From Nostoc sp. 'Lobaria pulmonaria (5183) cyanobiont' (lineage in GTDB: Bacteria; Cyanobacteriota; Cyanobacteriia; Cyanobacteriales; Nostocaceae), in assembly GCF_002949795.1 (NCBI RefSeq), contig NZ_CP026692.1, positions 6,122,545 through 6,186,544 on the forward strand: a stretch of 64,000 nucleotides of DNA, written 5' to 3'. Below, in pieces: positions 54,666 to 63,187 of the stretch. A program made the position numbers and the translations under genes. The notes under the pieces are model-generated. The model saw only the letters and a program-made list of their open reading frames with translations, was not told the origin of the DNA and ran no database searches. Position 1 is the stretch's first letter. Every line of letters starts with the position of its first letter.

Positions 54666-54778
54666 ATACTTAATAACTAGTCATCATCAAAGAAATACAA
54701 TATTTTTCCGTGCATCGTGAGTCACTCACAGTTGTAGTTTGTTCCAAGTTGAATACAGAGCAAGAAATTTAATTTATT

Positions 54779-55360
54779 TTATTTAGAAATCGAACTCCTA
54801 TAGACTTCGCACAGGTGAGCCAAGATATCTATCAACGTTAGGCGGTAATCAAGTAAGGTTTCATTGCTCCTTCCTTCTAATTTTAGCTGGTGAGAAAATT
54901 CTTCAATTATCTCCATGTGAATTTCGATTATTTGAGGCACAGGAATATTAGCATAAAATATAGTATTGATGAATTTATCAATTTTATCTTTGAGTGTTTT
55001 GTCTGTAGTAAAATAATCTATAAGAATCAGGCTATAATCTGTTTTAAGCTGTCTTAATAATTCTTGTCTTTCTGCTGGAGTCATCTCCTGAAAGTGCTGT
55101 TGGCTTTTTTGCATCTGACTGGCAAATACATAAACGTAGTTGCTAGTGTATGCCTTACTTAGATTTAGTGGCAGCCAATTTGGTAAGTAGTTGATTGTTC
55201 CAGAGGTCGTTGCGGCAATAGGTAAGTAGCAAAATTGGGTAATAATTGCGCCCATCAATTTCCCTACCCACGTACTCAAACCTTTTAGGTTGGCTAAGTC
55301 AACTGGATTATTTAAGCATTTGTTAATATGAGATTGCAGAATCAATATCGGTAATAACAT
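54779..55360 (-). CDS. kaiA: circadian clock protein KaiA, short type with unusual N-terminal extension
   Basis: 193 residues if started at ATG 55360, or 111 residues from the in-frame ATG at 55114 (MQKSQQHFQEMTPAERQELL). The second form matches the short KaiA of Anabaena, in which only the C-terminal KaiC-stimulating domain is kept: DYSLILIDYFTTDKTLKDKI, VPQIIEIHMEIIEEFSHQLK. The 82-residue N-terminal part has no receiver-like pattern (GLSTWVGKLMGAIITQFCYL) and matches nothing I know. A weak GGAG lies 16 bases before the upstream ATG; the inner ATG has none. The start remains open. Confidence 0.9.
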   Translation of the reverse strand: MLLPILILQSHINKCLNNPVDLANLKGLSTWVGKLMGAIITQFCYLPIAATTSGTINYLPNWLPLNLSKAYTSNYVYVFASQMQKSQQHFQEMTPAERQELLRQLKTDYSLILIDYFTTDKTLKDKIDKFINTIFYANIPVPQIIEIHMEIIEEFSHQLKLEGRSNETLLDYRLTLIDILAHLCEVYRSSISK

Positions 55361-55910
55361 CTATTCTTGAATATATCTCCTCGATCGCCCTGACCAAGAA
55401 ACGCGGGTTGATAAGTTTGGCTAACGCTTGTAGGGGAATGCTGCGTGTCCAGTAAACTGCTGATTTAATCCCAAAATAACGCTCTATGTGAGCAGATAGT
55501 GTTAAGCACTCAACAATCTAGTGGAGCAACTAACTGGTAGAACTTAGTAGGTCTTTGATGATCGCGTATTCGTCGGTATAGGAAGACACAATAATTGACT
55601 CATGATTTACATATCTATGTATATAAATAGATAAATTTTTTTATTTTGCTCCTTGATTAAGATACTTAAACGAACTTAAAGGATTGTCGCATTCCAAATC
55701 ATTATAATTCCTCAAGGTTATAAAGCGAATCTTTGGGGCCATAATTGTTTTAGCCGTCGCTATCGATGAGGAGTTTAAATACCAGTAAGACACTGGGGAG
55801 GCTAGTTGCTAGAAATGAGAAACGTCGCCTCTGGGAAAAATGCACTCGTTCGCAAGTAAGTGTCCGTTAGGGTAAATCCCCTTGTTTTAATGGCGTTGAA
55901 ATAACCAGAG
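55361..55910. other. divergent promoter region kaiA / kinase
   Basis: About 550 bases that must contain the kai operon promoter and the promoter of the divergent kinase. No ORF, repeat or recognisable circadian element was found by eye. Confidence 0.45.
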
Positions 55911-58900
55911 TTGCTTATTATGAGTCTTCTTAGAGGATATGACTTCAGGCGAAAAGACCATCAACTGGCAGATGGAAGTGCCGGAGGGTTCCACAGGAAG
56001 AATGACCCCAAAATCCTTATGTTAATGCTAGATTACCCGCTTTATGACTTTCAGGCAACCGTACCTAGCTGCCTCCAAACAAGTTCTCTGGCAGTGGTGT
56101 TGGAGATTTTTGAGCAAGAGCAGTGCGATCGCTTGGTAGTAGTGAATCAACAGCAATGCCCCATCGGATTGCTGTATTCTGCCCGTTTAATCCCAAAATT
56201 ATTAGCACAAAGTGACGATAAAAATCTAAATTTACACCAATCGCTCTCTACCTGGGGTCAAGGTCTAATTGAGCCAATACAGACAATATCAGCTTCTGAG
56301 CGTGTAGAGCGATTAAGCTTGCGCTGGTGCGATTCACAAGTCGAAAAACCCCAAAACTTAGATTGGGCGCTGATTGACTCTGATGGTCGATATTTGGGGC
56401 TGCTAGATAGTTCACGCCTGTTGCGATCGCTGGCTCAAGAACGTATGGCTGGCTTACAAAGGTCTAGCGAGCATCGTCATGAGTATGATGGTGCGCCAAA
56501 TGAACCCAAGTCGTTAGGACACCAGCCACTGGTACACTTGCTAGAAAGACTGCCTTGGGCTTTAATGTTGCAAACGGGTACTGGCGAGGTGGTAGCGCGA
56601 AATCCCGCCTGGTGGCAGCAATTAGGAACCTTAAAAGATCCAGAAGGGGTTAGGCAACAGGTGGAGGCAATACTTGTCCCTAAACGCTCCGAAATAGCAG
56701 AATATGTCACCCAACCAGCAATCAAAGTTCATTCCAATGGTAGGGAGAATGAGCATACTGGTGAAGGACTGATTCAGCAAGCATCAACTGATGCTGCATA
56801 CAGCCGATGCTATTTGGATAGTCAGGTGGGTACTTGTACCTGCGTTGTCGAAGTGCAAAATGGTCAAGAGCAAATCTGGCAGTTTGCCAAAATTCCCTTA
56901 GATAGTCCTGAGTTTAAAGTTATGAGTGCCCAAGAGGAGATTGCACTCAGCACTGATTTGTGGTTGATTTTAGCTACTGATGTCACTGAACAGCAGCAAC
57001 TTTGTAAAGAACTAGCAGCGAAGAATGCCGATTTAATTCAACTAAATCGGTTAAAAGACGAGTTTTTAGCTTGTATTAGTCATGAACTCAAAACTCCTCT
57101 AACTGCTGTTTTGGGATTATCGCGCTTGCTAGTGGATCAGCAGTTGGGAGAACTTAACGAGCGTCAAGCCCGTTATGCGGGACTGATTCATCAAAGCGGA
57201 CGCCACCTGATGAGTGTGGTGAATGACATTTTAGATTTGACCCGGATGGAAACGGGACAAATGGATTTGACACTGACTCCGGTGAAAATCAGTACTGTGT
57301 GCGATCGCGCCCTATCGGAAGCCAAAGCTATCCACACTCAAACCACCAAAGCAACATCTGCCCCGCCACCTCCAAATGCCCGTTCATCTGCTCCTCAATT
57401 CAGTCTTTCCATTGAACTAGGTCTAGATCAGATGGTGGCAGACGAATTGCGCTTACGCCAGATGCTAGTACATTTACTTTCCAACGCCTTTAAATTCACC
57501 GAAATATCTGGCGAAATTGGGCTGCGGGTGAGTCGTTGGGAAGGATGGATTGCCTTTACAGTTTGGGATACAGGTATTGGCATTCCTGAACACCAGCAAC
57601 ACTTAATCTTTCAAAAATTCCAACAACTAGAAAATCCCCTGACTCGCCAATTTGAAGGCACTGGTTTAGGGCTAGTATTAACTCGCGCCTTGGCTCGCCT
57701 CCACGGAGGAGATGTCAGCTTCTTATCGCGTGAAGGTAAAGGTAGCCAGTTTACCCTACTTCTGCCGCCCAGTCCCCCGAAAACAGGCTTTTCGGAACCA
57801 GATATGGGAATCAGAAAAGACGAGGAGACACAATACCAACCGACACGGGAAAATCTCGCCACCGCTCGTCAGCATCCTAGTACGCCCACACAGCATCATC
57901 TTGCGAGTTCGCAAAGGTTGGTTTTGGTAGTCGAGGCTGTAGCTCGATATATTGAAGACTTGACCGAACAACTCAAAGGTTTAGGATATCGGGTAGTGAT
58001 TGCGCGATCGGGGACAGAAGCAGTCGAAAAAGCGCGGCGCTTGCAACCAATAGCAATATTTTTAAATCCGTTGTTACCCCTGCTATCAGGTTGGGATGTA
58101 CTGACTTTACTAAAATCTGACACCGCAACCCGTCATATATCTGTAATTGTGACAGCGACGGGAGCCGAAAAGGAGCAAGCATTTGCCAACCGAGCCGATG
58201 GCTTCTTAAGTTTGCCAGTAGAGCATCAGGTCTTAGCACCAGTTCTAGAAAAATTATGTACTGCACAAGTAATACCGCAGATAGGGTTAAATAATAGTGC
58301 AATTATCCCAACTAAAACCCCACTGCGAATTCTCAGGTTGGTGAATCCCCAGTTAGAATCGGTCAATCCCCACCCCTCACTTCGAGAACATCGGGTGATT
58401 GAAGTAGATGACCTAGATCAGGCAGAACTTTTGGCGCGGGTATGGCAGTTTGATGTGATTTTGTTAGATGTCGAAAGTACCACCGCCCAAATTTATTTGC
58501 AACAACTAATTGGACATCCGCGTTTAGCAGCTATACCACTGGTGACTTGCGATGTTGCAACTACCTTAATTGCTTCTAAAATACCAGAGCTATCTGTATT
58601 TCCTTACTTAACACCATTTACTAAAGATAACAACAGTCGCACTGAGAAAACAGATGCTTTACTATCAGTACTAGAAATTGCTTCTGGTATTTGCTGCCCT
58701 TCCAACATCTTAGTAGTGGATTTAACAATGCTACAGGATTTCCCCCAGGTAAGACGTAAGCCAGCTAAGGGTTATCGGACAGAAAAAAATTGCTCAATTA
58801 GTAGTGAAACTGCTGAACGGGGATCTGAATGGTTCCAAGCTTTAATTCAATACCTCCAAACAGCAGGCTTCAAAGCGGCGATGAGTCCTTGTTGGGCAGA

Positions 58901-59246
58901 AGTGTTGCAACAAATTCGCCACGAAAGCGTTGACTTACTGCTAATTTGTTTAGGAGAAACCTCTATCCACAAAGATGTACTCAAAGCACTGAAAAAATTA
59001 GGAGATTCGCCTTTAAAGTTGCCACCAATTTTGGTATTAAATCAGCGATTTAATCGCTCAGAAACCAGTTTTCCGGATGGAGTAGCTTATCAGGAAATTA
59101 ACAAGCAGAAGAATGGTTTGGAATCGATAGAAACTGTTGTTGGTGCGATCGCTACCCAAATCTTACCGCGATCAATATCAATGGAAGACCTATTAAGCCA
59201 GATCAATCAAGCTTTAGCTGTCAATGGCTATAACAGCAAATGTTAA
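55911..59246 (+). CDS. histidine kinase with CBS-like input and several receiver-like modules
   Basis: 1111 residues if the first start is used; ATG at 56019 (MLMLDYPLYDFQATV, residue 37) is the more likely true start. Residues about 50-190 form a CBS-pair (LEIFEQEQCDRLVVVNQQQC). A PAS-like segment near 210-350 precedes the kinase core: H-box FLACISHELKTPLTAVLGLS with His near 391, N-box LLSNAFKFTE, G1 DTGIGIPEHQ, G2 GTGLGLVLTRALARLHGG. Three receiver-like modules follow (about 665-785, 800-905, 930-1090). The first has FLNPLLPLLSG and the third LLLICLGETS, so both lack the phospho-Asp; the second has VILLDVEST. It is divergent from kaiABC, suggesting a clock-linked role. Confidence 0.88.
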   Translation: MLIMSLLRGYDFRRKDHQLADGSAGGFHRKNDPKILMLMLDYPLYDFQATVPSCLQTSSLAVVLEIFEQEQCDRLVVVNQQQCPIGLLYSARLIPKLLAQSDDKNLNLHQSLSTWGQGLIEPIQTISASERVERLSLRWCDSQVEKPQNLDWALIDSDGRYLGLLDSSRLLRSLAQERMAGLQRSSEHRHEYDGAPNEPKSLGHQPLVHLLERLPWALMLQTGTGEVVARNPAWWQQLGTLKDPEGVRQQVEAILVPKRSEIAEYVTQPAIKVHSNGRENEHTGEGLIQQASTDAAYSRCYLDSQVGTCTCVVEVQNGQEQIWQFAKIPLDSPEFKVMSAQEEIALSTDLWLILATDVTEQQQLCKELAAKNADLIQLNRLKDEFLACISHELKTPLTAVLGLSRLLVDQQLGELNERQARYAGLIHQSGRHLMSVVNDILDLTRMETGQMDLTLTPVKISTVCDRALSEAKAIHTQTTKATSAPPPPNARSSAPQFSLSIELGLDQMVADELRLRQMLVHLLSNAFKFTEISGEIGLRVSRWEGWIAFTVWDTGIGIPEHQQHLIFQKFQQLENPLTRQFEGTGLGLVLTRALARLHGGDVSFLSREGKGSQFTLLLPPSPPKTGFSEPDMGIRKDEETQYQPTRENLATARQHPSTPTQHHLASSQRLVLVVEAVARYIEDLTEQLKGLGYRVVIARSGTEAVEKARRLQPIAIFLNPLLPLLSGWDVLTLLKSDTATRHISVIVTATGAEKEQAFANRADGFLSLPVEHQVLAPVLEKLCTAQVIPQIGLNNSAIIPTKTPLRILRLVNPQLESVNPHPSLREHRVIEVDDLDQAELLARVWQFDVILLDVESTTAQIYLQQLIGHPRLAAIPLVTCDVATTLIASKIPELSVFPYLTPFTKDNNSRTEKTDALLSVLEIASGICCPSNILVVDLTMLQDFPQVRRKPAKGYRTEKNCSISSETAERGSEWFQALIQYLQTAGFKAAMSPCWAEVLQQIRHESVDLLLICLGETSIHKDVLKALKKLGDSPLKLPPILVLNQRFNRSETSFPDGVAYQEINKQKNGLESIETVVGAIATQILPRSISMEDLLSQINQALAVNGYNSKC

Positions 59247-59250
59247 TCGG

Positions 59251-59308
59251 GTCATTAGTCATTGGTCATTAGTTATTCTCAAAGGACAAATGACTAATGA
59301 CTAATGAC
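59251..59308. terminator. 13-bp inverted heptamer array after the kinase gene
   Basis: GTCATTAGTCATT pairs with AATGACTAATGAC across about 32 bases. Both arms are made of heptamer units. It lies between convergent genes (kinase and GT39), so it may end both transcripts. Confidence 0.5.
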
Positions 59309-59311
59309 AAT

Positions 59312-61183
59312 TTATGATATGTCTATTTTTTGATTTTTCATTTTCTTAAAAGGAACTCGAACCAAGTTATAAGCACCCTTGGTCGATAAATTCTTGTAAT
59401 CATCTGGCTGTAAGTCCATTTGTAAAAACTTTTTCTGTTCAGCCAACAGCAGCACTGAGGAAGGTTTTAGTCCTTTAGCAGCCTGGTTTTTAATATGCTC
59501 TACAGCCTCTTTAGGAAATTTTAAATAATTTACGTGGATGTGGCTGTAAAATACCACACTAGGCTTTTTGAAGCCAAGCATGATCAATTCTTCGTTTGGT
59601 TGTTTTGCTTCTAAAATGACCGCAGACAATTCCCTTAAGGGTAATTGACGTTCTCGATCGATAAAGAACGAAGCAGGCGTTAAGACAAAAATTATAAACG
59701 CCACAAACCCGATTAAATTAATACTGATAATGTAGTTCCAGCGGCGACTCAATAATAAACCCGCAACCAAAACAGCACAAACTAGCCAAATTATACCCGC
59801 GATTACTGGTAAACCAGATTGTTCAATTAGTTCGTGGAAGTTACTGATCGCTGGATCAGTACCTAATATATGGGTTATGTTGAGCAGTGCTGTTGCCAAA
59901 AATGACAAAAACACTACATTCACCCAACCACTCCAAAGGAATGGGGGAGAAACAGAAATTGTTTGCCGTGTCTCTGTATCTTGAAAAAGGTCGCTCCACA
60001 ATAGGGCTACCAGGATTGCTGCTGCTGGCATTAAAGGCAATACGTAGCTAGGGAGTTTAGTAACAGCAATGCAAAAAAAGGTAAAGATGCTAGCAAACCA
60101 GAACCAGGCAAATAAACCAAATTGCTGAAAACGTTCAAGGGATCGCCAATGCGATCGCTGCCAAAACTTTAGTCTGATTATAGAAGCTGGTAAATACACT
60201 GAATATGGTGCAAAACCCAACAGCACGACTAAAAAGTAAAAATACCAAGGTGCTGAGTGACCATTAACTACTTCTGTAAAGCGTTCCAGGTTGTGATAAC
60301 CAAAAAAGGAGTTAATGTAATTCCAGCCATTGCGCCAAATTACTAAAGCATACCAGGGCACTGACAAAGCGATAATTATCAGTATACCTACGAGAAGGTG
60401 CATTTCCCGCAACACCTCTCGCACTTTACCCACGTAAAGCAAAAAAGCAGCAACAATTAGCCCAGGTAAAACAATTCCCACTGGCCCTTTGGTCAAAATT
60501 GCACCAGCAATCAGCACATAAAAAGCTAAGTACCACTTATTAAGAAATGGGGCATGAAACATTGGGGATTGGGCATTTGTGATTAATTCTGCTCCCCTGC
60601 TCCCTTCCTTCCCTGCATACCCTAGAAAGAAACATAACAAAGCCGATGCCATGCATCCGGTGAGCAGCATATCAGAGACACCCGTTCTCGCCCAAATAAT
60701 AGTTTCGGGATTGAGTGCCATGAGCGCTGCTGCTATAAAAGATATTAAGTAGCGGCGAGTCGGACGTGAAACTTCCTCTAATTCGTCTTGTTTAGCCAGA
60801 TACCACTGGATGGTGTAAAAAGCTAAACAAATTAAACCGAATGCTGCGATCGCGGAAGGAAGGCGTACTGCCCATTCATTCACGCCAATTATGTGATATG
60901 CGATCGCCTGACACCAGTAAATTAAAGCAGGTTTATCGAAACGAGTGTCACCATTGAAAAATGGGGTAATCCAATCACCTGTAACGAACATCTGGCGGGA
61001 AGCTTCGGCAAAGAGCGGCTCTGTCTCATCAATCAAGCCAGTATTGCCCAAATTCCACCCAAAAGCCACCCAGGCAACTACTATCAACCACAAAATCGAC
61101 ACAGTTACACTCAGGGCTGGATTTTTTGCTATTTTGTTGAACCACCGATCAACAGTGTGCTTTACACTCAATTTCATTCTCAT
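59312..61183 (-). CDS. GT39-family membrane glycosyltransferase (ArnT-like)
   Basis: 623 residues. Signature near the start: GNTGLIDETEPLFAEASRQM with the catalytic acidic pair in LIDETEP, then DWITPFFNGDTRFDKPALIY. About 12 membrane segments run to residue 500, followed by a 120-residue soluble end. Members move a sugar from a polyprenyl-phosphate carrier to lipid A, glycans or proteins. Acceptor and sugar are unknown here. Confidence 0.88.
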   Translation of the reverse strand: MRMKLSVKHTVDRWFNKIAKNPALSVTVSILWLIVVAWVAFGWNLGNTGLIDETEPLFAEASRQMFVTGDWITPFFNGDTRFDKPALIYWCQAIAYHIIGVNEWAVRLPSAIAAFGLICLAFYTIQWYLAKQDELEEVSRPTRRYLISFIAAALMALNPETIIWARTGVSDMLLTGCMASALLCFFLGYAGKEGSRGAELITNAQSPMFHAPFLNKWYLAFYVLIAGAILTKGPVGIVLPGLIVAAFLLYVGKVREVLREMHLLVGILIIIALSVPWYALVIWRNGWNYINSFFGYHNLERFTEVVNGHSAPWYFYFLVVLLGFAPYSVYLPASIIRLKFWQRSHWRSLERFQQFGLFAWFWFASIFTFFCIAVTKLPSYVLPLMPAAAILVALLWSDLFQDTETRQTISVSPPFLWSGWVNVVFLSFLATALLNITHILGTDPAISNFHELIEQSGLPVIAGIIWLVCAVLVAGLLLSRRWNYIISINLIGFVAFIIFVLTPASFFIDRERQLPLRELSAVILEAKQPNEELIMLGFKKPSVVFYSHIHVNYLKFPKEAVEHIKNQAAKGLKPSSVLLLAEQKKFLQMDLQPDDYKNLSTKGAYNLVRVPFKKMKNQKIDIS

Positions 61184-61393
61184 TTAGTCAATAGTCAACA
61201 ATCACTAATCAATAGTCGTTGGTTATCGATCTTTTGTTCTTGGGAGTTTTTAATTCAACAATTTTCCTCATATCCATTACTTAACATACCAACTGTAGGG
61301 TAAGGATGTAAAAATAAAGGTTTGAGCAAACGGTAAACAATGCCCACTCTCCAAAAATTGCTTCCGTACTCAATATTTACCACTTAGCAATAT

Positions 61394-62032
61394 TTATTGA
61401 CTCAGCACAAGTTGCCATTCTCTGTTTTGGGAATTCCACTTAGGTAATTGAGTTTCGCCAATAATATAAGGGCCCCAGTAACGACGGGAACCATCTTGTG
61501 CAAAAGCAACTAAAACATCTCCCTTCTCCAGCTTTAAATTATTCTGAGGTAGGGATAGAACCAGTCCCTTCTCACTACCTTCTTCGGGAGCAAAATCCCA
61601 ATGTGCCGGTACATCGTAGTGAGTCTGTTTTTTACTAGATCCTTTTGCTACTGACTGTCGTGCCAGTAGAACCAGCCGCACAGGCTGATTTGTTTGATTG
61701 CTCATTCGCAAAGTCCCTTGATCCTTGGCAATGCTTGCTGATTTATCACGCTCTGCCAAGACAGGATAAGTATTCTCTTTACTGCTATGTTCTACTTGAT
61801 TGGTTGGGGTAGGTGCTGGAGTAGATAGATTAGCGGAAATACCTTTTTCAGGTACAACCGAGGTTGTCTGCCACTCTTGAGTTTCTGTTGGCAGTTCTGA
61901 AGATGTATCTGGGTTTGTATCTGGCTTGGTAGACTCAAAGGATACACTCACTCCAAAGCATCCCACCAGAGCAACAAGCAGTCCCAAGCACAAAGCTGTA
62001 ATACCGACGTTACGATACACTGAGGATTTCAT
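61394..62032 (-). CDS. lipoprotein of unknown function
   Basis: 212 residues. The leader (NVGITALCLGLLVALVGCFG) has an LVGC lipobox. A Ser/Thr/Pro-rich linker of about 80 residues is followed by a beta-rich domain (TLRMSNQTNQPVRLVLLARQ, then DVPAHWDFAPEEGSEKGLVL and GDVLVAFAQDGSRRYWGPYI). No family recognised. Its gene is separate from the GT39 gene by 210 bases on the same strand. Confidence 0.75.
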   Translation of the reverse strand: MKSSVYRNVGITALCLGLLVALVGCFGVSVSFESTKPDTNPDTSSELPTETQEWQTTSVVPEKGISANLSTPAPTPTNQVEHSSKENTYPVLAERDKSASIAKDQGTLRMSNQTNQPVRLVLLARQSVAKGSSKKQTHYDVPAHWDFAPEEGSEKGLVLSLPQNNLKLEKGDVLVAFAQDGSRRYWGPYIIGETQLPKWNSQNREWQLVLSQ

Positions 62033-62418
62033 CTTGATAGTTATTAGAAATAAATATTTTGTCTAGGCTTGACCAAATAGTAGCCTATTATCCCAAAAGG
62101 CAATCACACAAAATAGCCGAATATAGACTTTCCTAAAATTAGGAACACGAATGTATAATAAATATCATTTTAATTAGAAAACATTTGAAGGATATAATCT
62201 CTTTGATATTTGAAAAACAAGAGGTACAGACACCCATTACTTTGGTTTTTGACCGTAAGTATGGATAAAAACAAGATAATTTGATACCTATTCAGTCAAT
62301 TCATTTGTATAAAAAAAACAAAAGCTTCCTGAAACCGCTAGCAGCCTGAACAAGGCGTCTTGTGCTAAACGTCAGATAAATCTAAGTGGTGTATTTTATC
62401 TTCTGCTATTAAAAGCAC

Positions 62419-62673
62419 CTTAAGAGGATGTTTAGAAAGTGTCCGGTGATATAGCAAGTAGCTTAGAGATCCTCCTTCCTAAATCTACGCAAGTCCCTTC
62501 TCCTGTTGGGAGACGCTACGAGTAGCTTACTTCCATAGATGAATACAAGTCAGCAAATCCGTATAACGGACTAACTTTCTTTAAAAAGGGGAATTTTGAA
62601 TCATTTTCCCATTTTTTAAGGCTTGAACGTGGGGATCAAACTAAATATTATTGTTTCTAAACACCCTCTAAGA
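62419..62673. mobile_element. MITE-like element with inverted ends (255 bp)
   Basis: The left end TTAAGAGGATGTTTAGAAAG and the right end, read in reverse, TTAGAGGGTGTTTAGAAAC form terminal inverted repeats. No transposase frame lies inside. It occupies the middle of the 62033-62839 gap, which otherwise shows no gene. A single matching end lies at 34969-34990. Confidence 0.65.
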
Positions 62674-62839
62674 AACTGTACTTCTCTGAAGATGATAGAA
62701 TAGTCAAATTTGAATAAATACTGGAATTCCAGTAGATATCTATAATACTAACAAACAAGCTGATGCTAAAACCAATATCCTCCTTACCCTAATATAGATA
62801 TATTTCAAGATATCTTGACTTTTCCCAGAAGTCCCTTTA

Positions 62840-63172
62840 ATGCAAAACACTCGTCTCAATAACTTGTTCGATGCCATTGCTACACGCTTTGGGCAATGGT
62901 TTTTAAATCCTTGGCGACGACTATCGTTGCTGATAATTAGTTTTTTGTTCGGTTTTTTTCTGGGAAACGCAGTTTCCACTACAGCTGGACAACGGGCAGA
63001 GTTAGACATTGTGGCAGCTGGTTTTTTAGTCTTGTTGACGGAAATTACCAGCAGGATATTTTATAGTCGCAGGTTTTTGGATAGGCGATCGCTCTTGGTA
63101 GACTCATTAAATCTCCTCAAAGTTGGTTTCATCTACAGCCTGTTTCTCGAAGCTTTTAAGCTGGGATCGTAG
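62840..63172 (+). CDS. ycf20: Ycf20 family protein (DUF565)
   Basis: 110 residues, typical length. TRLNNLFDAIATRFGQWFLN, then NPWRRLSLLIISFLFGFFLG and a second hydrophobic stretch (LDIVAAGFLVLLTEITSRIF) match the DUF565/Ycf20 family of cyanobacteria and plastids. Two to three membrane helices. In plants and algae related proteins affect non-photochemical quenching. It is 15 bases before the glycerate kinase gene on the same strand. Confidence 0.85.
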   Translation: MQNTRLNNLFDAIATRFGQWFLNPWRRLSLLIISFLFGFFLGNAVSTTAGQRAELDIVAAGFLVLLTEITSRIFYSRRFLDRRSLLVDSLNLLKVGFIYSLFLEAFKLGS

Positions 63173-63187
63173 TCAGATGGAGAATTT

